A stretch of DNA of 17,833 bases from an uncultured Eubacteriales bacterium (GCA_900556185.1 USNN01000011.1:1-17833); one strand, 5' to 3'. Positions 1 through 6,539 are shown, counted from the stretch's first letter. Translations and numbers: made by a program. Notes: generated by a model not told the origin, from the sequence alone.

Positions 1-2
1 AT

Positions 3-452
3 TGGTTGCTATGCAACAGGATGTGTGTAATATGTGGAAGATTGATAATCAAACTAAGTATGTGTTCTATTATGATGAAAGTAATAATTGCAGAAAGTTT
101 TGGATTTAATTTAACCGCATACAAAAAGAGTGGTTTTGTTGATAACGAAGTTATATGTGGTTATGTGGATGCAATATATAGGGGCGTGGTTCATAGTGAC
201 AAAACAAACCCAACGCTTGCAATAAGCGACCTAAAAATGATTCAATCAATTGAAGTGAGTTATGTTAAAGAACTAGAAAGAGTAAGGTTTAAAATTGTTT
301 ACACCGATTCAGGTTTAACAAGTGAAATAATTGGGGATAATAATTTAAAGGAAAATATATACAAGGTATTTTCGGCGACTCAAGAACTAGATTCATCTGA
401 GTATAGTGCGGTGAATTGCACTGATGGAGTTGTTTACGCCGTTAAAAAATAA
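3..452 (+). CDS. Probable C-terminal part of an FtsQ/DivIB-like cell division protein (5' end outside window)
   Basis: The frame is open to the window edge, so the start is not visible; no ribosome binding site precedes the internal ATGs at 72 and 75. I suggest an FtsQ/DivIB-like division protein. It sits directly before ftsA-ftsZ, where ftsQ is often found. Its alternating beta-strand pattern, with a GDNN-LKENIYK segment followed by a short hydrophilic tail ending VVYAVKK, resembles the end of the FtsQ beta domain (a lysine-rich helix after a glycine, then a last strand). FtsQ is a single-pass membrane protein of the divisome; the anchor would lie upstream. Sequence similarity is weak, so this rests mainly on context. 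The first 25 codons are rich in Cys and Met and look less like coding than the +2 frame, which may mean a frameshift (see findings). A hypothetical protein of other function is possible. Confidence 0.45.
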   Translation, partial: WLLCNRMCVICGRLIIKLSMCSIMMKVIIAESFGFNLTAYKKSGFVDNEVICGYVDAIYRGVVHSDKTNPTLAISDLKMIQSIEVSYVKELERVRFKIVYTDSGLTSEIIGDNNLKENIYKVFSATQELDSSEYSAVNCTDGVVYAVKK

Positions 453-457
453 ATTAA

Positions 458-489
458 GGCTGGCATAGTGTTGCTAGCCCTTTATTTTT
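458..489 (+). terminator. Rho-independent terminator after the ftsQ-like gene
   Basis: An 8-bp stem pairs 458-465 (GGCTGGCA) with 472-479 (TGCTAGCC, one G-T pair) around a 6-base loop. It is followed by a T-rich run at 481-489. It begins six bases after the stop codon and separates the upstream gene from ftsA, which has its own promoter. Confidence 0.8.
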
Positions 490-517
490 CAAATAAAAAT
501 CAATTGTTATTATTCGT

Positions 518-546
518 TTGACAAGCAGAATGAAAATTTTTATAAT
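518..546 (+). promoter_or_regulatory. Consensus sigma-A promoter of ftsA-ftsZ
   Basis: TTGACA at 518-523 and TATAAT at 541-546 are separated by exactly 17 bases, a perfect match to the vegetative consensus. A 6-bp inverted repeat (AAATGG at 555-560, CCATTT at 568-573) lies in the leader just after the expected transcription start. It could be a small hairpin or an operator, and nothing more can be said from sequence. The ribosome binding site AGGAG is at 578-582. Confidence 0.9.
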
Positions 547-588
547 TAATATATAAATGGAATTATACCATTTTTTTAGGAGTAGAAA

Positions 589-1737
589 ATGATTAAAAAA
601 GAAGTCGCAATCCTAGATTTTGGTTCATCTAAAGTAACCGTATTAATAGCAGAAAGAGGGGTAAATAACACCTTTAATATTAAGGGTACTGGCGAAATTG
701 AATATGCTGGTTTTTATGAGGGTAAGTTTCTAGAACCTGAAAAGGTTAAACTTGCTGTTGGTCTTGCTATCAATAACGCAGAAACCACTGCAAGAACAAG
801 GGTTACAAAGTTATATGTAGGTGTGCCAGGAGAGTTTGTAACAGTAGCATGTTTAGAGTCTAGTATTAGTTTTCCAAGGTCTAAAAAAATTACCGACTCA
901 GATATAAATGAGTTATTTTTTGCTGGAAACACTTTCAAGAAAAATCCTACACATACCGTTATAAATAACACTCCAATATATTTCACTCTAGACGATAATA
1001 GAAGAATAATTGACCCTCGTGGCGTTGTGTCTAGCCGTCTTGGTGGATATATTTCTTATTCACTTGCTGAAAATAACTTTTTGGATTTCGTTGAATCTAT
1101 TTTAGGCGAACTTGGTATTCGTTCTACAAAATATATTTCTAGCACGCTTGCAGAAAGTTTATTCTTATTTGAACCAGAAGTTCGTGATAGATACGCTCTT
1201 TTAGTGGACTGTGGTCATATTTCAACTAGCGTTATGTTGGTTCGTGGTGATGGTCAATTGTTTTTAAACTCATTTTCTATGGGTGGTGGTCATATCACTG
1301 GCGACTTATCGCAATGCTTGAAAATTAGTTTCTATCAGGCGGAAAGTTTAAAGAGAAAAGTGGTTTTGAGTTTGCTTGCTGATGAATCGGACTTTTATGA
1401 AATTGCAGGGAAAGATTATATGATTCCATTTTCAGCTAAAACAACTAACGAGATAGTAGGCGAAAGAATAGACTTGATAGCAAGTTTTATATTGAAATGC
1501 TTTAATAGATGCGAATATGATTTTCCAGACTACATTCCAGTATATCTAACTGGTGGTGGACTAAGTTACATAAAAGGTGCTAGAGATTATTTGTCTAAAA
1601 GGCTTGGTAGAAAAGTGGAGATAATTGCTCCACCTGTTCCAGCGTTAAATAGACCTCATTTTTCAACAGCTCTTGGCGTTTTGGATTTGGCATTAGATAT
1701 AGAACAAGGCTTAATTTCAACATTTTTGAGTAATTAA
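589..1737 (+). CDS. ftsA: Cell division protein FtsA (actin-like)
   Basis: FtsA is the actin-fold ATPase that tethers FtsZ filaments to the membrane and recruits the divisome. The 382-residue protein has the ASKHA phosphate-1 motif near its N terminus (ILDFGSSKV, about residues 8-16), the FtsA-specific 1C subdomain (about 80-165), the phosphate-2 motif LVDCGHISTSV (about 205-215) and the adenosine motif YLTGGG (about 323-328). The start is fixed by AGGAG six bases upstream. ftsZ follows 14 bases downstream in the same operon. The protein ends at about residue 382, soon after the last core helix, at GLISTFLSN. The basic amphipathic helix that normally binds FtsA to the membrane is not evident, so membrane binding may differ or rely on the short hydrophobic tail. 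Confidence 0.93.
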   Translation: MIKKEVAILDFGSSKVTVLIAERGVNNTFNIKGTGEIEYAGFYEGKFLEPEKVKLAVGLAINNAETTARTRVTKLYVGVPGEFVTVACLESSISFPRSKKITDSDINELFFAGNTFKKNPTHTVINNTPIYFTLDDNRRIIDPRGVVSSRLGGYISYSLAENNFLDFVESILGELGIRSTKYISSTLAESLFLFEPEVRDRYALLVDCGHISTSVMLVRGDGQLFLNSFSMGGGHITGDLSQCLKISFYQAESLKRKVVLSLLADESDFYEIAGKDYMIPFSAKTTNEIVGERIDLIASFILKCFNRCEYDFPDYIPVYLTGGGLSYIKGARDYLSKRLGRKVEIIAPPVPALNRPHFSTALGVLDLALDIEQGLISTFLSN

Positions 1738-1751
1738 TAGGAGATAAATTT

Positions 1752-3023
1752 ATGGAAATGGATTATTCACCAATTTGTCAAATTAAAGTAATTGGCGTTG
1801 GTGGTGGCGGTAATAACGCTGTCAACCGAATGATTGCCTCCAATATAAAAAGTGCACAATTTATTGCAATTAACACAGATAAGCAAGCGTTGCAGATGAG
1901 TGAGGCGAAAGAAAAAATACAAATAGGCGAGAAGCTAACTAGAGGTCTTGGTGCAGGTGCCGACCCAGAGATTGGGCGAAAAGCAGCCGAAGAAAGCAAG
2001 GCTGATATAGCAGACAAACTTAAAGGTGCTGACCTTGTGTTTATTACCGCTGGTATGGGTGGTGGAACAGGCACGGGTGCTGCGCCAGTAGTTGCAAGCA
2101 TCGCAAAAGAAATGGGAATATTAACCATTGCAGTAGTTACAAAACCATTTAACTTTGAAGGTAGAAGAAGAATGGAAAACGCTGAAATGGGTATAGCAAA
2201 TCTAGCAAGGTGTGTAGACACTCTTGTGGTCATTCCTAATGATAAATTATTAAAGGTAGTTCCAAAGGGAACTCCACTAGTAGAAGCCTTTAAATATGCC
2301 GATGATGTATTGCGTCAAGGTATACAAGGTATTTCAGACCTAATTGCAACCCCATCACTAATAAACCTAGACTTTGCCGATGTTAGAACGGTTATGAGAA
2401 ATAGGGGCTTAGCGCATATGGGTATTGGCGAAGGTAAAGGTGAAAACCGTAACCTTGAAGCGGTTCGTATGGCAGTTGCAAGCCCATTACTAGAAACCAC
2501 AATTGAAGGTGCTCAAGCGGTAATTATAAACATTACGGGTGGGTTTGATTTAACTCTAGATGAAGTTAATGATGCTGTTCAATTAATTAAACAAGCGGTA
2601 GATGAAAGTGCTAACACCATTTTTGGTGCAACCATAGATGAAAGATATAATGATAGATTATTAATTACCATTATAGCAACTGGCTTCAAAAACAGCAATT
2701 TTGAGAACTTAATCAAAAAGGCTGAAATTTCTGGCACTAATAAAAATTTAATAGATAAACTATATAAACCAATGGATATAAATAGTTTAAATAACGCACC
2801 AAAAGCCGAAGAAAAACCAGTTGACCAATCTGGCTTAAAGATGTTTGGTGATGATTCAGCAAGTCGTCAAGAAGGACAACCAGAATATAGACCAATTTCT
2901 CCTGAGCCATCTAATGATGCAAGAGTGAATGATGTTAAGCCAATTAATGGTGGTTTGCAATCTTCTAGAATAAGTGTTGATGATGCACATATTCCACCAT
3001 TTTTAAGACGATTTAGAAAATAA
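1752..3023 (+). CDS. ftsZ: Cell division GTPase FtsZ
   Basis: FtsZ is the tubulin homologue that forms the cytokinetic ring and, in spore formers, the polar septum. The 423-residue protein has GVGGGGNN (about 16-22), the tubulin signature GGGTGTG (103-109), the NTDKQAL segment (41-47) and the T7 loop NLDFAD (205-210) that supplies the catalytic aspartate. A variable linker runs from about 320 to 405. The C-terminal peptide IPPFLRRF is the conserved docking tail for FtsA and other partners. AGGAG at 1739-1743 supports the ATG at 1752; a second in-frame ATG follows two codons later. The gene is cotranscribed with ftsA and ends before a strong terminator. Length and motifs are typical, so function is secure. 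Confidence 0.97.
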   Translation: MEMDYSPICQIKVIGVGGGGNNAVNRMIASNIKSAQFIAINTDKQALQMSEAKEKIQIGEKLTRGLGAGADPEIGRKAAEESKADIADKLKGADLVFITAGMGGGTGTGAAPVVASIAKEMGILTIAVVTKPFNFEGRRRMENAEMGIANLARCVDTLVVIPNDKLLKVVPKGTPLVEAFKYADDVLRQGIQGISDLIATPSLINLDFADVRTVMRNRGLAHMGIGEGKGENRNLEAVRMAVASPLLETTIEGAQAVIINITGGFDLTLDEVNDAVQLIKQAVDESANTIFGATIDERYNDRLLITIIATGFKNSNFENLIKKAEISGTNKNLIDKLYKPMDINSLNNAPKAEEKPVDQSGLKMFGDDSASRQEGQPEYRPISPEPSNDARVNDVKPINGGLQSSRISVDDAHIPPFLRRFRK

Positions 3024-3053
3024 GACAAATATACCAATATTTAAACAAAATAG

Positions 3054-3092
3054 TTATACAATAGTTGACTTCAACTATTGTATAATTTTTTT
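3054..3092 (+). terminator. Strong terminator after ftsZ, touching the spoIIGA start
   Basis: A perfect 14-bp stem pairs 3054-3067 with 3072-3085 around the loop ACTT. It is followed by seven T at 3086-3092. The base immediately after the T run is the A of the spoIIGA ATG at 3093, so the terminator fills the space where a ribosome binding site would be expected. Confidence 0.88.
3081..3086 (+). promoter_or_regulatory. Candidate -10 element inside the terminator, giving a leaderless spoIIGA message
   Basis: TATAAT lies in the right arm of the terminator, seven bases before the spoIIGA ATG. No -35 hexamer sits at 16-18 bases; TTGACT at 3065-3070 is only 10 bases away. If used, transcription would start at or near the ATG. 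Known spoIIG promoters are sigma-A promoters activated by Spo0A with unusual spacing, so a missing standard -35 is not fatal. A partial Spo0A-box-like TTTGTC reads on the minus strand at about 3024-3030. This is inference. Confidence 0.3.
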
Positions 3093-3896
3093 ATGTGGAT
3101 ATTAGTTTTATTAAATTTATTTTTTAACATTTTAATGTGTTTACTTTTATTAAATTTGGTTTCGGCAACACTAAATGAATACCCAATAAAGTATAAATTA
3201 ATTATATTGTCTATACTAGATGGGGTGCTGCTTAATGTGGTTGGTTTAATTGGGCTTAGTCGAATAAATAGCCTAATTATTTATGTTGCGTTGTTTTCTA
3301 CCACAAATATCGTGGTGTTTAACCCAAATAAAAAATTCAAGTTTTTTATACTTGAATTGGTTTCGCTTGCATACATTTTATTGTGGTTTGGTTTTAGTTA
3401 CTTATTCCAAATGGTATTCTTTAAAATAGTCAGACCAACAATGTTTACTTATTATACATTTTTAGTTGTGTTAGACTTGGTAATTTTAGGTCTTGGATTG
3501 TTTATAATGATTTTATGCAAGGCGGTGTATCGAAAAAAAGAAGTGCTAGATTTTGTGTATGATACAACTATAGATATTGATGGAAAGGTAATAAACTCTA
3601 AAATGCTTTTAGATAGTGGCAATATGCTCTACGATACCGAAAAAACAGGTTTGCCGGTTTTAATAATAAATAAAACAATGCTAGAAAGTAAAATGGGTAA
3701 ACTATTAAACACCAAAGCAATGCGAAGGCTTGCTTATACCACGCTAAATGGGCACACTCAAGGCCTGCCTATAATTGAACCTAATAAAGTATTTGTAAAA
3801 ATAGGTGGTCAAGTAAAACGGGTTAATGCAGTGCTAGGCATAACGGATAGAGATTTTAAGATGTACGATGGATTGTTACATATTAAAGTTTGTTAG
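3093..3896 (+). CDS. spoIIGA: Pro-sigma-E processing protease SpoIIGA
   Basis: SpoIIGA is a membrane aspartic protease (peptidase family A36/U4) that activates pro-SigE in the mother cell after a signal from the forespore. The 267-residue protein has five hydrophobic membrane segments (about 1-24, 34-56, 58-76, 83-110, 118-143). A cytosolic protease domain follows, with the catalytic motif LLDSGN (Asp174), equivalent to the DTGN motif of Bacillus. The end, YDGLLHI, matches the family tail. I chose the ATG at 3093 because MWILVLLNLFFNI matches family N termini; the TTG at 3078 lies inside the terminator stem. No Shine-Dalgarno sequence precedes it, which is unusual in this window. Its substrate sigE follows, and the spoIIGA stop codon overlaps the sigE ribosome binding site. 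Confidence 0.92.
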   Translation: MWILVLLNLFFNILMCLLLLNLVSATLNEYPIKYKLIILSILDGVLLNVVGLIGLSRINSLIIYVALFSTTNIVVFNPNKKFKFFILELVSLAYILLWFGFSYLFQMVFFKIVRPTMFTYYTFLVVLDLVILGLGLFIMILCKAVYRKKEVLDFVYDTTIDIDGKVINSKMLLDSGNMLYDTEKTGLPVLIINKTMLESKMGKLLNTKAMRRLAYTTLNGHTQGLPIIEPNKVFVKIGGQVKRVNAVLGITDRDFKMYDGLLHIKVC

Positions 3897-3906
3897 GAGA
3901 GTTAAT

Positions 3907-4605
3907 ATGAAAAAGTTTATTCAAAAAATCTTAAATTGTATACTAGGAAAGCAATCTTGTTATTATATAACAAATGGTGGGGCGTTGTTGCCAGAAAAAC
4001 TATCTTCGAAAGAAGAACAATTGGTGGTTGATAGAATTAAAAATGGCGACACTTCGGCTAAAAAAGAATTAATAGAAAAGAATTTAAGGCTTGTTGTATA
4101 TATAGCCCAAAAGTTTACGTCAACGGGATTAAATGTAGACGACTTAACTGGTATTGGTACAATAGGGCTTATAAAGGCAAGCACATCATTTGATGGCGAT
4201 AAAAATATAAAGTTTGCGACTTATGCGTCTAGGTGTATTGAAAATGAAATACTAATGTATATGCGAAAAACTAGCAAAATTAAAGCAGAAGTGAGTTTAG
4301 ATGACCCGCTTAGCACAGATAAAGATGGTAATGAGTTAATACTAGCTGACATTATTGGGTCGGACGGTGATAATTTATATAAAAGTGTAGAACAGAAAAT
4401 GGAGTGCTCTAATCTGAACACTCTCATTGAAAACTTAAATAAAAGAGAAAAATTAATTATGAAACTAAGGTATGGGTTAAATAATTATGGTAAAGAATAC
4501 ACCCAAAAAGAAGTAGCAAAGTCGTTAAATATATCTCAAAGTTATATATCTAGAATAGAAAAGAAGGTTTTGCAAAAATTAAAGTGTGAGATAATGGCAA
4601 CTTAA
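3907..4605 (+). CDS. sigE: RNA polymerase sigma-E precursor (mother cell)
   Basis: SigE directs early mother-cell transcription during sporulation. The 232-residue protein has sigma-70 regions 2 (NLRLVVYIA, IGTIGLIKA, FATYASRCIENEI) and 4 (helix-turn-helix around YTQKEVAKSLNISQSYISRIEKK). The N-terminal pro-sequence is followed by CYYITNGGALLPEKLS, which aligns with the YYIGGSEALPPPLS cleavage region of B. subtilis pro-SigE. The pro-peptide before the tyrosine pair is only about 18 residues, shorter than the 27 of B. subtilis. AGGAG at 3895-3899, overlapping the spoIIGA stop, sets the ATG at 3907; an upstream in-frame ATG at 3868 lies inside spoIIGA. The gene ends tail to tail with sigG, sharing four bases, with no terminator between them. 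Confidence 0.95.
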   Translation: MKKFIQKILNCILGKQSCYYITNGGALLPEKLSSKEEQLVVDRIKNGDTSAKKELIEKNLRLVVYIAQKFTSTGLNVDDLTGIGTIGLIKASTSFDGDKNIKFATYASRCIENEILMYMRKTSKIKAEVSLDDPLSTDKDGNELILADIIGSDGDNLYKSVEQKMECSNLNTLIENLNKREKLIMKLRYGLNNYGKEYTQKEVAKSLNISQSYISRIEKKVLQKLKCEIMAT

Positions 4606-5375
4606 ATCAGTTCTTTTTCTAACACCTTTAGTGCGTTTTTCTCTAGTCTTGAAACTTGTGCTTGGCTTATGCCAATTTCTGAAGATATTTCGGTTTGAGT
4701 TTTGCCTATATAATATCTTAGTTTTAAAATATCCTGTTCTTTTTTAGATAGTTGGTTTATTGTAGACTTTAAAACGGTTTTTTCTATCCATTTATCTTCG
4801 CTGGTTGTTGGGTCTTTAATTTGGTCTAGTAGCATTAAACTGTCTTCGCCGTCGCTATAAACGGTATCAAAAATAGAAACGGGGTCTAAAATAGATTGCA
4901 AAGCTTCGGTTACGGCTTCAACGGGTTCGTTTATGGCTTTTGCAATATCGCTAACTTTTGTGTCGTTTGAACTATTAGTTTCTAATTCTTCTTTTGCTTT
5001 TAATGCTCTATAGGCAATATCTCTTGTTGATCTACTAATTTTAATGCTGGTACGGTCGTTTTTAAATCGCTTTATTTCGCCAATAATCATTGGCACTGCA
5101 TAAGTAGAAAATTGAACGCCAAGGTCCACATTAAAATTGTCTATGGCTTTAATTAGTCCAACCATTCCCACTTGAAACAAGTCGTCGGTTAGTTCTCTGG
5201 TTGTGTTAAACCTTTGTACTAATGACAACACTAATCGCATATTATAAAATATACACTGTTCTCTAGCATTGTTGTCGCCCGCTTTTGTACGGCGTAAGAC
5301 TTCAATCATTTCTTTATTTGAAACTTTAGGAAGGGTGTTTGTGTCTATACCGCAAATTTTAACTATGTTTGCCAT
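4602..5375 (-). CDS. sigG: Forespore RNA polymerase sigma-G factor
   Basis: SigG controls late forespore genes such as germination receptors and small acid-soluble spore proteins. The 257-residue protein begins with the family-specific VKICGIDTNTLP. Region 2 follows (NMRLVLSLVQRFN, DDLFQVGMVGLIKAIDNF, FSTYAVPMIIGEI), then region 3 and a region 4 helix-turn-helix ending GISQAQVSRLEK. These features separate it from SigE and fit SigG closely, although SigF is a relative. AGGAGA lies just upstream of the ATG. Orientation is the oddity: in B. subtilis and most clostridia sigG follows sigE head to tail, whereas here it is inverted and its stop codon overlaps that of sigE. A sigma-F/G-type promoter lies upstream, in keeping with forespore expression. 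Confidence 0.95.
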   Translation of the reverse strand: MANIVKICGIDTNTLPKVSNKEMIEVLRRTKAGDNNAREQCIFYNMRLVLSLVQRFNTTRELTDDLFQVGMVGLIKAIDNFNVDLGVQFSTYAVPMIIGEIKRFKNDRTSIKISRSTRDIAYRALKAKEELETNSSNDTKVSDIAKAINEPVEAVTEALQSILDPVSIFDTVYSDGEDSLMLLDQIKDPTTSEDKWIEKTVLKSTINQLSKKEQDILKLRYYIGKTQTEISSEIGISQAQVSRLEKNALKVLEKELI

Positions 5376-5401
5376 TTTGCTCTCCTTTTAATATTTTTAT
5401 T

Positions 5402-5431
5402 TATTGTCGGCAAACGGGCTTAAAAGTATAC
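5402..5431 (-). promoter_or_regulatory. Candidate sigma-F/sigma-G promoter of sigG
   Basis: Read on the minus strand, GTATA (5431-5427) is followed after exactly 15 bases by GCCGACAATA (5411-5402). The B. subtilis sigma-F consensus is GYATA, 15 bases, GGNNANAHTR; only the second G of the -10 differs. The expected start would lie about 20 bases before the sigG ATG, leaving room for its AGGAGA site. No good sigma-A promoter was seen for sigG. Known biology (sigG transcribed by SigF, then by itself) agrees. Confidence 0.55.
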
Positions 5432-5432
5432 A
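5404..5432 (+). promoter_or_regulatory. Candidate sigma-A promoter of ylmC-like gene, overlapping the sigG promoter
   Basis: TTGTCG (5404-5409) and TATACA (5427-5432) are 17 bases apart, each matching four of six consensus positions. The elements lie on top of the -10 and -35 of the opposite-strand sigG promoter. Only moderate matches, so a tentative call. Confidence 0.35.
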
Positions 5433-5461
5433 GAATATTTTATATTTTAGTGGGGAATAGT

Positions 5462-5749
5462 ATGAATTTTGCACTATTAAAGACTAAAGAGATTGTAAGG
5501 GTTTCAGATGGCAAAAAATTGGGCTTTGCTGAAGACTTAATAATAGATGAAATAAACCTAAAAGTGGTGGCGCTTAGAGTACCAAAACCAACAAAAGGTT
5601 TTAAAAAACCTGAGTATATGGAAATACCATTTTCATCAATCACAAAAATTGGTGAGAATGTTATTTTGGTTGACCTAGACGAAAAGAAGCAAGAAGGTGT
5701 GGTAAAAGGTGAATTTTATTACACACCAAAAGTTTTTCATAAAGTTTAA
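5462..5749 (+). CDS. YlmC/YmxH-family PRC-barrel sporulation protein
   Basis: This 95-residue protein fits the YlmC/YmxH family. A PRC-barrel fold covers nearly the whole length: an N-terminal LKTKEIVRVSDGKKLGFAEDLIID strand pair, a central VVALRVP strand, then YMEIPFSSITKIGENVILVDL. Members are common in endospore formers and lie near sigG; the exact molecular role is not established. The start is the ATG at 5462, preceded by a weak GGGG at 5452-5455; longer in-frame extensions would run into sigG on the other strand and are not supported. It diverges from sigG across an 86-base region and is followed by nrdR. The gene neighbourhood (sigG, ymxH-like, nrdR) is the one usual in clostridia, apart from the sigG inversion. 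Confidence 0.85.
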   Translation: MNFALLKTKEIVRVSDGKKLGFAEDLIIDEINLKVVALRVPKPTKGFKKPEYMEIPFSSITKIGENVILVDLDEKKQEGVVKGEFYYTPKVFHKV

Positions 5750-5763
5750 TTTATTAAATTTAG

Positions 5764-5792
5764 TTGAATAATTGATTAATTTTTGATAAAAT
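5764..5792 (+). promoter_or_regulatory. Sigma-A promoter of nrdR with extended -10
   Basis: TTGAAT (5764-5769), 17 bases, then TAAAAT (5787-5792) preceded by TGA (5784-5786), which makes an extended -10. A perfect 9-bp inverted repeat (5775-5783 with 5788-5796, loop TGAT) covers the spacer and -10. It lacks a T run, so it is more likely an operator or chance AT palindrome than a terminator. Confidence 0.6.
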
Positions 5793-5822
5793 TAATTTAC
5801 AAACGAAAAAGGAAAGAAATTT

Positions 5823-6281
5823 ATGAAATGTTGTTTTTGTGGAAGTCAAGATAATAAGGTTACAGATAGCAGATTTATTGAAGACCAAAATGCAATAAGA
5901 AGGCGAAGGGAATGTTTAAAGTGTGGCAAAAGGTTTACAACCTATGAAGAAATAGAAAGAACGCCACTACTAGTTATAAAAAAGAATGGTGATAGGGAAC
6001 CATTTAGGCGAGAAAAGATTGTGAGTGGTATGATAAAGGCTCTTGAAAAAAGACCAGTATCAATAAGTACAATAGAAGCTACTGCTAGTGAAATTGAAAA
6101 GAAAATTATGGCAACCGATAAGCAAGAAATTGAAACTAAGCAGATTGGTGAATTTGTAATGGAGGCACTTAAGGAATTAGACCAAGTTGCCTACGTAAGA
6201 TTTGCAAGTGTGTATAAACAGTTTGAAGACTTTTCAACTTTCCAAGAATTTGTTCAAAAATTATCTGGTAAACAAAATTAA
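5823..6281 (+). CDS. nrdR: Transcriptional repressor NrdR
   Basis: NrdR is the ATP/dATP-sensing repressor of ribonucleotide reductase genes. The 152-residue protein is full length. It has an N-terminal zinc ribbon with Cys3, Cys6, Cys31 and Cys34 (MKCCFC and CLKCGKRF), including the RRRREC segment used for DNA binding. An ATP-cone domain follows (about 48-140), beginning LLVIKKNGDREPFRREKI and containing VAYVRFASVYKQF. The ribosome binding site AAGGAAAG precedes the ATG. It has its own promoter and terminator, so it is probably a single-gene unit. No NrdR box pair was noticed upstream, so self-regulation is not supported by what can be seen. Confidence 0.97.
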   Translation: MKCCFCGSQDNKVTDSRFIEDQNAIRRRRECLKCGKRFTTYEEIERTPLLVIKKNGDREPFRREKIVSGMIKALEKRPVSISTIEATASEIEKKIMATDKQEIETKQIGEFVMEALKELDQVAYVRFASVYKQFEDFSTFQEFVQKLSGKQN

Positions 6282-6295
6282 TAATAAAAAAATTT

Positions 6296-6336
6296 AACCT
6301 AATTGGATGTAATAATCTAATTAGGTTTTATTATTT
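6296..6336 (+). terminator. Terminator after nrdR
   Basis: AACCTAATT (6296-6304) pairs perfectly with AATTAGGTT (6319-6327), with further GAT/ATC pairing inside. It is followed by a T-rich run (6326-6339). It starts 15 bases after the nrdR stop. Confidence 0.82.
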
Positions 6337-6344
6337 TATATTGA

Positions 6345-6461
6345 ATTTTTGTGTTAACGTGAAAAATTTTCAAGCTCAACACAGATGGGTGTATGGCGGA
6401 TGATAAAACTATCAAGCGAGTGTAATTTTGCCGAAAAATGGCAAATAAAGGCTTGATTTGC
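6345..6461 (+). other. Intergenic element with candidate RNA fold upstream of feoA
   Basis: The 6336-6578 gap has no convincing gene. Its left half shows nested pairing: 6350-6355 (TGTGTT) with 6378-6383, and 6411-6417 (ATCAAGC) with 6451-6457 (GCTTGAT). The second pair encloses a hairpin of 6427-6432 (TTTGCC) with 6440-6445 (GGCAAA). GCAAAT at 6441-6446 could pair instead with ATTTGC at 6456-6461, giving two exclusive states. The element is more GC-rich than its surroundings. I recognise no known riboswitch class. A 23-codon frame (6385-6456) has no ribosome binding site and is probably accidental. It could be a small RNA, a regulatory leader or a dispersed repeat. Confidence 0.35.
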
Positions 6462-6539
6462 GTTTAAACAATCAATAATCTGTCATTATTTTAATATTAA
6501 TTAGCGTAAAATTAAATTATTCAATTTTTATTTTTAGTC

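Noticed and set aside
1778..2233. Long leftward open frame opposite ftsZ (similar ones oppose ftsA, feoB, der, plsY and spoIVA)
   Set aside because: These mirror the codon structure of the real gene on the other strand, have no ribosome binding sites and no family features.
3078..3092. TTG start five codons upstream of spoIIGA
   Set aside because: It lies in the terminator stem and T run and has no ribosome binding site.
6385..6456. 23-codon frame in the feoA upstream gap
   Set aside because: No ribosome binding site, and it coincides with the candidate paired segments.
6474..6490. Fur-like operator before feoA (AATAAT-ctgtc-ATTATT)
   Set aside because: Too short and AT-rich to separate from chance in this genome; mentioned only as a loose resemblance.
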